From assembly GCA_905250115.1 (NCBI GenBank), contig CAJNOI010000104.1:18175-82174 (forward strand): DNA of 64,000 bases, in the 5' to 3' direction. The notes under the pieces are model-generated. The model was not told where the DNA came from. It ran no database searches and worked only from the letters and a program-made list of their open reading frames with translations. Of the stretch, positions 46,136 to 58,400 are shown one piece after another. Position 1 is the first letter of the stretch. Each line of letters begins with the position of its first letter. The position numbers were made by a program, and so were the translations under genes. Source of the DNA: Adineta steineri (Eukaryota > Rotifera > Eurotatoria > Adinetida > Adinetidae).

Positions 46136-48343
46136 ATGGAAAAATATAATTTATCATTTACTGAATTAAATGAAACTCAAAATCATGAGGATTTTAACAT
46201 TATATGGCTTTCATCGGATGCTGTCCCGTTCTCTATATCAGATAATTATTTAAAACAATTTGATTGTTGTGAAGCTTGTATAAGTTATATAAGAAAATTT
46301 AAAAGTGAACGTAAATTTCTTCTTGTATTAACGATGGATTTAGAATATTTATCAAGTTTTGAAGATTTATCTCAAATACAATCAATTTATATTTTAAAAA
46401 AATCAAATGAACACATTCAATTCAATAAACAAAACTGTTTAAAATTAGTTGATAGATTCGAAAATATCGATGAATTAATCAATCGATTACGTAAAGATAT
46501 ATTATTACTTTACACAAGTGATTTACCAGTAAATATATCGTCTCTAAATGAAAATAATATTGAAGAATCATTAATAAGTTTACATCGTAACAGTTTAACA
46601 ATATTATGGTATAAATCTTTTATTTATCATTTAATTCAATCTTCAAATGTTAATATGGAAGAATTAAAACAAATCATGCTAGATCAATGTCGTTTAGAGT
46701 ATCAAAACTCCGAGAATGAATTAATAAAAATCAATTCTTTCAATATGTATTGTTCAAATGAAACTATTCTAAATTGGTACACACAAGATTCATTCTTATA
46801 TCGACTATTAAATAAAGCATTTCGGACGAGAAATATTCATTTTATTTGTCGATTTCAATATTTTTTAAAAGGTGTATATAAGAAATTTCAAGAATTATCA
46901 GAAATACAACAAGAAACATATCCTTTGATTGTTTATCGAGGGCAAATTCTCAATACAAATGATCTTAAACGATTACAATCAAATGTCGATCCTCTTATTT
47001 TAATGAATACATTTGTATCAACAACACGTAATGAAGAAATTGCTCGTTTATTCATTCGTGGAACTCGATTAAGTGCTTTATTTAAAATTAATATTCACAG
47101 TAGATTTCAATCCTATATTGATATTTCTAGTTTTAGTTCAATGCCATATGAACAAGAAATTTTATTTTTTCCTGGAACTATTTTTTCCGTTGATTCTATT
47201 CGACAAGAAAATGATTCAACATGGATTATTGAACTTACGTTAAATAATGAAATAAGTGAACATATCGACAATTTAATATCTGATTTTCAAAATCATATTC
47301 CTGTTTTTAAAAACAAACATAATGTATTTATGAAAACAGATGATTTTCGTTTGATCAAACAATATTACAAAATGCTAACAGGAGAAGAATTCTGGTTAAA
47401 TAATGAATCTTTAAATATGATATATATTTATGTTGCTTTTATGTTTAGTAATTTAGGATGTTATGAAAAAGCAATTGAATTATACAAAAAATATCTTCTC
47501 ATAGGAAATATTTCTATTGATAGTTCGAAATCAAAAGTTATTCATATGATGATCGGTTATCTTTATTATAATTTTTCTGCATATGATAGTGCTTTTCTTC
47601 ATTATGGTATTGTATTATCATTATTAGATGAAGGAAATTTATTAACACTTGAATTATACAATCATATTGGTGATGTTTGGAATACTATAGACAATATTGA
47701 TTATGCAATATCATGTTATCAACAAGCATTGAATGTTGGGAGTATAAATAACATTTGTCGATCAGATATTAATCAGAAACTAAATGATTTACTTTTAAAA
47801 AAGAAACATTCAGCTTCAAATTATATTTATCAAAGACAAATAAACGATATTGATGAACATTACAGATCAATTATAAACCCAGATAATGAAACAGAATTGA
47901 AAGATTGTCAATGTCAACTAAATAATGAACATAATCTTACACCAATTCAACATATTGATGTGTTATATAGGTTTGGTATATGTTTAATGAGAAAAGGCGA
48001 TTTTTGTTATGCATTAGAAATCTTTTTAAAAACTAAACAGATGGTTATTGACCAACCACCAGATGATGAAAATAATTCTACATCTATTTGGTTTATTGAT
48101 TTATCATATCAAATTGGTTTATGTTGGATGAAAAAAGGTGACTTTAATCAAGTCTTGAAAAATCTTTTAACAGCTGAACAGATTATTATTAAAAACCCTC
48201 CATTATGGGATCGATTTCCTCAATTACTTGCAACACTTTATGATAATATTACTATACTTTATTTTTTCTTAAATGAACCTTTTAAAGCATTAATTATGTG
48301 GAAGAAATCGAATGATATAAAAACAAATTTTTCTTATGATTAA
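46136..48343 (+). CDS. Arginine ADP-ribosyltransferase fused to TPR repeats
   Basis: One exon, 735 residues from the ATG at 46136. Residues 1-130 form an N-terminal domain I cannot name (IIWLSSDAVPF ... YLSSFEDLSQIQSIYILKK). Residues about 255-385 are an R-S-E type mono-ADP-ribosyltransferase: VYRGQ (Arg268), FVSTTRNEEIARLF (STT near 295) and YEQEILFFPG (Glu339-x-Glu341, the ExE motif). The arginine-specific class transfers ADP-ribose from NAD+ to Arg. The C-terminal 330 residues are TPR-like helix pairs (GCYEKAIELYKKYL; DNIDYAISCYQQALNVG; KGDFCYALEIFLKTKQ), a protein-binding array. No signal peptide, so probably cytosolic. This domain order recurs in bdelloid proteins; targets unknown. Confidence 0.9.
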   Translation: MEKYNLSFTELNETQNHEDFNIIWLSSDAVPFSISDNYLKQFDCCEACISYIRKFKSERKFLLVLTMDLEYLSSFEDLSQIQSIYILKKSNEHIQFNKQNCLKLVDRFENIDELINRLRKDILLLYTSDLPVNISSLNENNIEESLISLHRNSLTILWYKSFIYHLIQSSNVNMEELKQIMLDQCRLEYQNSENELIKINSFNMYCSNETILNWYTQDSFLYRLLNKAFRTRNIHFICRFQYFLKGVYKKFQELSEIQQETYPLIVYRGQILNTNDLKRLQSNVDPLILMNTFVSTTRNEEIARLFIRGTRLSALFKINIHSRFQSYIDISSFSSMPYEQEILFFPGTIFSVDSIRQENDSTWIIELTLNNEISEHIDNLISDFQNHIPVFKNKHNVFMKTDDFRLIKQYYKMLTGEEFWLNNESLNMIYIYVAFMFSNLGCYEKAIELYKKYLLIGNISIDSSKSKVIHMMIGYLYYNFSAYDSAFLHYGIVLSLLDEGNLLTLELYNHIGDVWNTIDNIDYAISCYQQALNVGSINNICRSDINQKLNDLLLKKKHSASNYIYQRQINDIDEHYRSIINPDNETELKDCQCQLNNEHNLTPIQHIDVLYRFGICLMRKGDFCYALEIFLKTKQMVIDQPPDDENNSTSIWFIDLSYQIGLCWMKKGDFNQVLKNLLTAEQIIIKNPPLWDRFPQLLATLYDNITILYFFLNEPFKALIMWKKSNDIKTNFSYD

Positions 48344-48356
48344 TCGTCATGTACAA

Positions 48357-48423
48357 TTGAAGGTATGAGTTGGTGATTAAAAGTGATATATGGGTGGCTC
48401 AATTATATTTACACTCACATCTT
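48357..48423. repeat. GT/CA hairpin 6 (degenerate)
   Basis: TTGAAGGTATGAGTTGGTG faces TTTACACTCACATCTT directly after the ART stop codon; arms are more diverged than in the other copies. Confidence 0.35.
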
Positions 48424-48680
48424 ATCGAACAGATTCTATTTCTTTAACAATAAAAACTTCTAGAATATTATATTAAACTTGCTTAAAATATTCTCATTTT
48501 ACTTCTCAATATTCATCTCAAAACATATCAATACCAATTATAGATTTAACTAAATCCTATGAAAATCTAACTTATTCCAAAAGAATCATCTGAATAAATC
48601 GATGAAATAATCCAAGATGATAGAATGGAAGTATCCTAATAACTTTTTCATTCAGCACTATCAATAAAACGAGAAATACT

Positions 48681-48755
48681 TGGATGTTGGCTTGGGTATG
48701 AGTGTGGGTGTGGGTATTATATGAAGAATAGATTATCACATCCACACTCACCCCA
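48681..48755. repeat. GTGTGGGT hairpin 7
   Basis: TGAGTGTGGGTGTGGGTA on the left faces ATCACATCCACACTCACCCC on the right, with a loop of about 20 nt. Confidence 0.5.
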
Positions 48756-51601
48756 ATAATGACCAGCAAAGAACGTAAGAAAAAAAAGCATTTGGTTACA
48801 AATATCGTTTTTCTGGATGATGAAGAAAAGTATGAGAGATACAATTAATTATCGTTGAGAAAATAAACAATATAAAAATGAACGATGCATAAAATAAATA
48901 TTTCTCTATAAAATTGTTTTATTATTACATAAATTCGTTATAATCAATTGTTTTCAAGCGGAAATTCATTTTTTTCTATTGATTTTTAAAGATTTATATA
49001 ATTTTTAGGTAAGATTTTCATTACAAAGAATTAATTTATATTCTTTTTTTTTTAACATAAAATAATTCCTTTGATATTTTTCATAGATTAAAAAAAATAA
49101 TATTACTAAGCAAGTTATATGAACTGAATAGATATTTTACGCTAAAAAAAATATTTTTATGTAACAACTTCCGATTAAAAATCTCTATCGAAATCCTTAT
49201 ATTGTTTTATGAAAAACTTTTCATGTCATTGTTAATGTATTGTGCAATATTATATTGAAGGAAAATATGTTTCATTTTTCCTGATTATTACTGTTAAATT
49301 GTCGAACATACGCGAGATTTTTTTAAAAATTTGAGATTAAATCACGTTGATTAGTACACAACACATCTAATCCTGAATTTTTTCACGAGATTTTTAATCT
49401 GAATCTTTAATCTTGTTCGCGTAATAAGGGTTATTTTTATCAATTACAATTGACATTATTTGTAAGAAAGTTATTCGAAGTACTGAAAATCAGTAACTAA
49501 TCGTCAATGATTTTCTTCCTCATTTTTAACGTTAAACTATGAGATTATTTATACGTGAACTGTAGTTTTACTGTTAAATTTAGAAAGTCTATATTACTGA
49601 TTTAAATTGATCAATGTTTTTATTATAAAATTGAATTTTCACATTAATTCATACATAATATCTCTATATGTAATTTAACATAGTGAGGGAAAAATAAATT
49701 CGAAAAAAAGATTCGAAAAATTCTTTAAAATCGATGAGTTGTTTTTGTTTATTTCTGAAAGGTTTCTATGCGTATTTATCATCGTTCATCAATTAAAAAT
49801 CTTGAAAAAGGGATGAAAAAAACATAGGTGATAAGTAGAGTTATAGATTAATATAGAATCATCTAAAATAAACTACACCTTATCATAAAGAAACGTTTTG
49901 AAACGAATGATTGTGATGACGAGGCTTATAATACGATCATTTTTGAAATTATCCGATGTCATAGTAGTCATATTCATGACAAAAAGAATCTTTTTTTTTG
50001 CTTCAAATGTCTGTGATTATATCTGACTCTTCAATTTACAAAATTCTTAAATAATAAATTTGTAGTTTAGAATTGATTACTAAAATCGATGATTAAACAT
50101 GATTTTCAGAATATAGGATGTAACGATGAAACTCGTCGAAGATTATTATAGGATTTATTTTCTAATAGTGATAATATGAAAAATAGTTGAATAGAATGAT
50201 TAATATTTCAGTTCAATCTGTAATATCTTAAGAGAATTAGAAATTAAAAAATCTTGTGTAACATTTCATTTAATACTAATGTTTTTTTTATTGATTTTAT
50301 TTAAGTGAAGATTCGAATAACTTTTTCATTGTCTTTTTATCACTTGTATGATTATATGTCGAAGTTATTTTTCATTTGGCAGAACAGGAACTGAAGGATT
50401 GACTGTAGATATAATCTATCAACAAACAATTAATTAGAATTACTTTCTTAAAGTATATACTAAAAATAAATGATCATTTTTTATCTTTGATTTCTATGCA
50501 ATATGAAAAGGTCAACATATGTGCGGAGATAAAATCAATACTGAATTCATTTCGAAGGAAAAAAAAGATTCTAAAAATGAATCGCTCGAAATGAAAAAGA
50601 TGGACTTGATACTAAAATAGATCCTTTCAAATTCATCATACTCTCATTTATCTTTACTCATACTTGTTTTTTATTATAAAGCTTAGATAAACAAACGTAA
50701 GTTAGTAGCGTTCAAAATAAAAATTTGAAATAAACAGCCATCGCATTATCTCTTTTTATTTTAATGATCATTTAACAGTTCTTAGAATATAAGGCAAAGA
50801 TTTCTTTGCTGTATCATTTATTAAAACAATTTTAGGTCAAAAAATATCCCACATTTATTATTTTATTTTTCTCGAAATTGAAAAATCTCAAACTAATTTG
50901 TAGAATCACCCATCATTTGTAATAGATCGCTGATTTGCAGATGATTTTGATAATAAAGAAAAGTGATGTCGATGGACAAGTCATTAGAAATCCAAATAGT
51001 TAAAAATTCTAAGATAATTAATTCTATATTGAAAAATAAATAAGTAGAGATTTTGATTGTATTTAAAAATTAAGGTAATTTTTCTTTCAAATAAAATCGA
51101 TAAAAATATCACTATTTTTTTCTTCTCTTTTCATGGCCTATCTATCCGTCTTGGCTCATTGGTTTTTTAACCACATGTGATTTTTAGTAAGAGCAATCAA
51201 CGACGATATTAAAATAAGAATATAAGAAAAAATGGCCTTATAGATGGTTGTCTGACAGAACGAGAAAAAAACGATAACTGTAAACGTTAGAAATAATTTG
51301 TGTCGTTACGAAGAAAACTACAAAACGCAACCAGGTGAGAAAAAAAACGTATCTCATAGAATATTTTCAAATATCTATATAAAACGACTTTTACGTGGCG
51401 AATCGTCTCCTGATATTATTTTAAAATTTCGATTAACAATTGTAAAAAACGAAATATTTCTATTCTGATTTTTGAATAGCTAAAGAGAAAACTAACTTTG
51501 TTCTTATAAAAAAAACGTTTCATTTCAAGTTGATACTAATATAAAATAAGGTAAAGAAGAATTTGATTGTTTTAATTTTATTTTATTTCTTAAATAATTT
51601 A
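48756..51601. other. Gene-free AT-rich stretch
   Basis: About 2.8 kb with no supported ORF on either strand, no recognisable RNA gene and no clear repeat. It is the longest empty stretch in the window. Confidence 0.5.
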
Positions 51602-51677
51602 GGCTGGGTGTAAACGTGAGCTTGTGTGAGGGGGTGCAAAGAAAAGAATACCGACACGCATTCACAACCCACCCTCC
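51602..51677. repeat. GT/CA hairpin 8
   Basis: GGCTGGGTGTAAACGTGAG ... ACGCATTCACAACCCACCC, just upstream of the dynein-like relic. Confidence 0.45.
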
Positions 51678-51707
51678 AATAGCTGATATAACATAATAAA
51701 AAGGTGC

Positions 51708-54585
51708 AAAAAGACAATTAGATAATCTTGATAGATTTATTGAAGAAACTCAATTATTTGATAAAATTAATTTAACAGAAGAACATTAATTTAATCAGTA
51801 TAATCATTGCTAATGTTCAACTTGAAACTACATCACTTAATCAAACATCTTATCATAATGCTGTTGTAATACTTTATAAATGGATTAAATGAGTTTTACA
51901 GTTAGTTATTTGAAAAAACTATTACTATTATTATTGTATTATTTTATATAGATGTGACACAGTTTTACTTAAAAAAGTTCGACCAATACATCAGAAATAT
52001 AAAGAAACTGAAGAAGATGTATTAGAACAAGATCAAAAATTAATTTTATTAGATAATAAAAGTCAAGTTAGTTTCTTATTGTTGAAATTTTTTATATTAA
52101 AATAAAATATATATGGATAGGCATTAGACCCTCGTTTAAAAGATCTTACACCACAATGAAAGAAAATCAGTTAAAAACTGGATCAGAATTAAATCAAGTT
52201 TGTTGAAAATTTCTTAAATATTTTTTTTCTATAAAATCGAAATAAATTTAAATATTTATTTTCTAGATTTTATCTCGAGAATTAGAACGAACAAGTAAAA
52301 TATTTGAAACAAGTGTAGAACGTCCATCAACATTAAATGGTACGTATGCAATTGCACTAGCCTTTTTAAAATATCTTTATCCATATACATATGGATTTCG
52401 ATGTCTTATGTCAACTGTTTATTGGATTAAATGTATCACAGATAGATGAATGACTATTGTTTTTGATCAAATATCAAGTATTAACGATCGAATTATAAAT
52501 TGGCAATTAGATTCTATTAAAGAGAATGTACTACAAGTAAATGAATTTTTATTTTAATTTGAAAAATTTTAAAGAAAATTTCTTTTTAGATAATTGACGA
52601 ACAAAAATCATTTGGTGGACCTGATAATATCGTTAAATGTTATTTTCTTTGATGAAATTTTTATTAGGTGAATAAATATATTATGAACGGTTAAATAATG
52701 GAGTTTTACCATCAGAAATGGAAAGTCATGAAGTTATTATTAAATCGATTGAATATCCTCCACTTCTTATCGATTCATTCGGACAATATGATCAATGGAT
52801 GGAAAAATATTATAATCTTCAAAAAATTCATTTTGATGATCAGTATGTTTCATTCTCATACTAAATAGTCAATTTAATATATCTTTCTAAATCTTATGTC
52901 TAATCATCTAGAATTACGAGTACCCTTTTCCACTAATTCTTATGATTAAAAAAAAGATTGAGAAGAGATATTAAAAATATTTTTTTCATTCTATTTTACA
53001 GATCAAAACATGATGTTATAACACCAATTGAATAATCATTTTTATCTGGTTCAAAGATTTATATAAAAAATTGTAATACATTAGATAGTCTTCTTTATCC
53101 ATTAGCACAATGAAAAGCAATATCACAAGAATGAAATTCTAATGATGGTATATCAACTTCTTGTTTTCTTATTTAAATCTAAAATATTTGTTTATATTCA
53201 AATTTAATTATTTATTATAGTCATCGTTTTTATTTTCATATAATTTGTGATTCACTTGACAAAGTTTCATCATCAAATTTATTTAATCAAGATGACCATT
53301 TACATCATTTATAAGAATCAATTTTAAAAAATGATCAACAATTGAAAAATTGGTATGACAATCTTCAGTTAAATTTATTTCATAATTTAAATAATCAACA
53401 ATTTTCTCAAATGGAAAAATTACTGGTTATTCGTCTTTTATGTCTAGAACATTTTATTAATGCATTATCTCAATATGTTATTAAACAAATTGATTTCAAT
53501 ACAATTCAAATAAATGATTATGATTTTCAAGGTATTAATATTATTACATTGCCAAATATTCCTGTTCAATCAAGAATATGAGGAGAATTTCAAATAAATC
53601 AAATTTGATTTTCAGCAATATCGTGAAGATATTTTAAAAACTAAAGGAAAAAATGTTAATCCAATTGATTGTCAATTTACAAATATAGTTTATGATTTAA
53701 TCGATAATGATATAGTATATTTAAGAAATGTTCATTTATCATCCTTTTCTACTCTTTTTAAACAAATTCGTTGTAAGTTATTTAAATTAAATTAAATTCA
53801 TATTTATCTATCTAAGCTAAAGGTCAACATGACGTTGCTATAACAAAAGATGTATCTATAGATTTGATTTATCTTGGTGCTCGTCTTTATCATTACGATT
53901 GTTGACTTGAAGGAAAAGTTTCTTTATCAAATTTATTATATAAAAATTCAAATAATTATATTCGAGAAATAATTGATCAATTAATTTCTTATAGTTCATC
54001 TGTATTTAATCGATGTCAACGTGATGAACTTACAACTGTTTATAGTTCAATATTAATTCAACAAATATTTGAACAAAGTTCTTTTACACTTCAATGGATA
54101 AGAAATTTTTCATAATTTGTTTCAAATATAATTAAAACTAATAAAGATGAAAATCTAATGAAGAATTTAATTGAAATGACATTTTCAACAAATTCACTAT
54201 TGGTAACAAAATTATTAAATGAATTATTTCAACAAATCTCATCAAAAAGTACAATTAAATTAAATGAATATCAATTTGAAATTCCACAAAATTCAAGTCA
54301 ATTTAATCTTCAATGGTTTTTATCAAGATGACATTCAAAAATAAATTTTCATTTTAATGATAATCCATCAAAACAAAAAGCCTTTCAACATCAATTTTAT
54401 CTTTTTGCACAACAATTAAATAAATTATGGCATGATAAATCAGAAAATATTTTTTAAAAATTAGATATTTCATGAATTCATGATAATATTTATTTATTAA
54501 AAGAACGTTTACCACCTATTTTAAATTTACAATCACTTGAAGATTTTAAACAAGATCATATTACTATTGCTCTTTATCAGGTATA
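51708..54585 (+). pseudogene. Dynein-heavy-chain-like relic (stalk base, AAA5-AAA6 region), multi-exon
   Basis: Coding-like blocks with surviving introns are broken by about sixteen in-frame stops and several frameshifts. Recognisable pieces in dynein order: LDRFIEETQLFDKINL; AVVILYKWIK followed by KVRPIHQKYKETEEDVLEQD (stalk base); TYAIALAFLKYLYPYT (start of AAA5); YPPLLIDSFGQYDQWM (dynein LIDPQGQANKWI); GSKIYIKNCNTLDSLLYPL; QMEKLLVIRLLCLEHFINAL; IVYLRNVHLSSFSTL (dynein WVLLKNVHLA). The stretch between stalk base and AAA5 looks too short for a full stalk with a microtubule-binding tip. An ORF of 79 codons at 53342-53581 is one surviving block. It is not a processed copy, because introns remain. 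Block-to-family assignments are from memory of the family. Confidence 0.6.
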
Positions 54586-54654
54586 TACTTAATTTGTTTA
54601 TTAATAAAGAACATTTTCTCAATATATAAAGTGGTTGTAGGAAAAATTTAATAT

Positions 54655-55006
54655 TCTCTTTCTCGTAGACAAGAGTCTTGCAAACATAAATTGTCTGCTT
54701 GCTTGCGTCCGTACTTTACTGATTGGCTGAAAACTAATCTGGAAACAAAAACGATTAGTTTACATAAAGTTTGACCGGAGAGTAATCCAGATCGAGGTAC
54801 ATGAATCTGATGTTAGTTTTTAAAATTTTTTTGAGGGTTGGTTTTTACACAAACGACCATTTTTTTCTAAGGGTTGCCCAAAGGGTAGTCGGAGTCGAAG
54901 AACACGAATTTGACGTTAGTTTTTTTTGATTTTTCTAAGAATCATCTTGCAGACAAAGGGCAGTCTTTAGCTCTATTATAAATATCATTTCTACGAGAAA
55001 GAGCTG
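54655..55006. mobile_element. Possible small MITE with 14-bp inverted ends
   Basis: CTCTTTCTCGTAGA near 54656 is matched by TCTACGAGAAAGAG near 54990. Two imperfect direct repeats lie inside (54780-54840 and 54885-54950, sharing a GAATTTGACGTTAGTTTTT-like core). No ORF. Confidence 0.4.
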
Positions 55007-55206
55007 AGCGAGTCTCCCTGCGAGCATTGCTTGTCATTTAAATTTATTGTTATATTACATTATTTTATTGTAGATTATTGTTTTATTTTATTCTATTTTA
55101 TATTATATTATATTATATTATTTTATTTTAGATTATATTTAGTTGGTGAAAACTTTTTATGTTGTTTTTTCGAAACTTCCAAGAACAGTCTACAAAGTTC
55201 TAGAAG

Positions 55207-55257
55207 TGTGGATGTAGGTATCACAGACACAATACACCCGCACCAACACTCACATCG
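55207..55257. repeat. GT/CA hairpin 9 (degenerate)
   Basis: TGTGGATGTAGGTATC on the left and CACCCGCACCAACACTCACATC on the right, about 190 bp upstream of the NRPS start. Confidence 0.35.
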
Positions 55258-55443
55258 GTCTACGTCGAATGAGATTTTTTTTAAAGATATTTTTCTATTT
55301 TCAGGTCAAGAAAATAGAAAAAATCCTAACTCTCTGGGACGTTTTAGATCCCCTTTATAAAATGAGATTGTTTGTATGAATATTTTTGTCTATTATTTTT
55401 AGATTAAACTTTCACTTCTAATTTTCAACATATTAGTTAAAAT

Positions 55444-58400
55444 ATGACAACATCATGCTATGCGATACATAATTTATTTAATATTGCTCGATTATATCCT
55501 CAAAAGGTAGCAATAATGCTTGACGATCAAGTATGGACTTATAGCGAGTTGATTATGCAAGTTGAACGTGTTGTATATCAATTACATCACTTAGGCGTAG
55601 TTCAAGGTCAAATAATTTATCAATTCGTTGAACGAAGTTTTGAGATGGTATGTGGTTTTTTGGCCATCATGTTTATAGGTGGAGTATATTGTCCACTAAA
55701 TCCAATACTGCCGTCTGGTCGTCTCAATATACTTCTCGAGCAAATGCAAGGTCGATATGTTTTAGTACATGAGAAAACACTTAATCAATTTCCAATAGCA
55801 ACCGTTCAGCATGTTATTGTATTGGATAATATTCTTCTTCCATTGTTGAATGTCGAAGACATGAATGGTCTTCCAATTTCTAGGGAGTACGGTGCTGCAT
55901 TCATCATTTTTACTTCAGGTACTACTGGACCACCAAAACCAGTTGTTCATACATATAGAAGTTTTTCGGCAAGTATTGCTTCGTATATTCGATGGAATGT
56001 CGGTGTGTATACAGCTCGCGATCATGTGCTTCAGGTTGCTACAAGTTCATGGATTTTACATATTACGGAAATCTCATTGCCATTAGTCGTTGGTGGTACT
56101 CTTGTGCTTCTGCGACAAGGTGGTCATTTAGATGTGGCCTATTTTTCTCAAACTCTAATGCAACAACAAATAACAACGCTACTAATAGGTCCTGCAATAA
56201 TTCGAGCTCTCACTAATTATATTGAAAATAGCCAGCAAACGAAAACATTCGATACAGTGCGTCATCTGTGTACGGGAGGTAATAATAAACTTTAGATTTA
56301 TTTTTGACATCTTGGTTTTTACTCGTTTTGCATAACTTAGGCGAAGCTTTGAAGCCACAACAATGGACTCAATTTGCGAATTTGTTAAGCTCTTCTAGTG
56401 TTAAAGTTTGTGTTCTGTATGGTAATTCTGAAAGTATTGTAGCTCTTGGATGTCAATTGGTAAATATCAAAGATACAAATATTCCTATGGGTTATGCATT
56501 ACCAAACATTCAATGTCTGCTAATCGATGACGATGGCAAGATTATTAATACTACAGATAATTTAAGTGAAATTGGTCAAATTTATATTGGAGGTGAGTAG
56601 TGTCTATTCCGATCATTTCCTTTTATACTATGTATTTTTTACAAGGACCAACTTTATTTAACGGCTATTTAAATGATCCTGAACACACCAAGAAGAAGTT
56701 TACAACCATAAATAATCAAGTTTATTTTAAAACAGGTGATTTAGCTCGATACAATTCACAGGGAAAACTTTTTTATGTTGGACGTACTGATTTTCAAATT
56801 AAAATACGTGGTCAACGAGTCGAAACATCTGAAATTGAAAATTCAATTGCGAACTCGTATCCCGGCAAGATTTCCGACTGTGTTGTTACTAAACTGGCAC
56901 AAAATGATGATCTACTTGTTGCTTATGTGGTCTCAAAAGATTCCGAGCTCGACACTGAACAAATTCGAAATTACTGCAATAAATATCTACATCAATACAT
57001 GGTACCATCAATCTTTCTCTTCTTGAAACAGTTACCTTTGAACGCGAATGGAAAACTCGATCGAAAGCGTCTTCCAATACCTGATACCTCGGTTCTATCT
57101 ACTAATGCTATGAATCGTCAATATTTAGAACCGAAAAATGAATTGGAAACGCTTGTTCATTCGATATGGTGTAAGGTCCTTGGCTGTAATCGAATCTCAA
57201 TGCTGACAAACTTTTTTAGTATTGGCGGTCATTCTCTTCTATTCATTCGAATCTATCAATATTATCGGAAGTTATTTAATTTTGATAGTACAGCAATACA
57301 TACTCAATCATTCCTTGAACATAATACCATAGTCGAACATGCAAAACTACTAGAACATATTAAGATCAATAGTATACAAACCGAACAATGGCACACACTA
57401 CATATTAATCAATGTAAGGCATATAGAAACACTTTTGTATCACGACACAATATTTTGCTCCTAATTTATAGGTATTGCATCATATGTTCAACAGCGCATA
57501 TTTCTTGATGAACAAATACATTTTTCTGGAGAAATTGCCATTTACAATGAACTGGTCGTTCTACAAGTTACAAAAGGTTCATTACCAATGAATCGTTTAT
57601 TGCAAGCTCTTCGTTGTGTCCTAAACAAACATAAGATATTAAGAACTTCTTTAATTTTCAATGATAATGATAGTGTTTTAAAACAATCTATCACTGATAA
57701 ACATCTAACATTTACATTGGCCGCCGATCAAACATTCAAAAGTGAAACCGAACTTCACAATATGATCTCACGAATAAATACTAATCCTAATTTGTTCGAT
57801 TTATCAAGTGGTCGCGTTTTTTATTGTCAAATACTCAGACAACAGATGATATCTAATGAAAATCATGATCAAGAAATGATTACAACTTCTGATGTTCTCG
57901 TTATCGGCTTTCATCATATTGCAATTGATCAATCCACTGTCTCAATTGTTTTAAATGATCTATGTAATATTTACAATAGTAACATGACGTGGTTAGATGA
58001 TGACGAAGCATTACAATATATTGATTATAGTATTCATGAACGTCTCATCGACATGACATCATCACGTGAGTTTTGGTGTTCTCAACTGAATGGATACAAT
58101 CAAGAGTGTCGATTGTCATTACCAGTTGATCGACATTGCTTATATAGTGATCAACGATCTGGATATGCTTCCATTGCTCATATCTCATTTGATAATGAGA
58201 TTTCAATATCATTTCTCAATTATGCATCTTTACATAAAGTTACACCGTTTCAACTATGTCTAGCTACATTCTATGCAGTTCTTTTCAAGTTAACATATAG
58301 ACAAAATGATTTATGCATTTCTTGTCTCAATGCAAATCGATACAGAACTGAATTACAGAATATGGTTGGAATGTTTATTTCAACATTGCCATATCGTATT

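Noticed and set aside
51708-54585. TGA read as tryptophan (recoded gene) because most stops are TGA
   Set aside because: TAA stops and frameshifts also occur, TGG is used normally, and neighbouring genes use the standard code. Decay explains it better.
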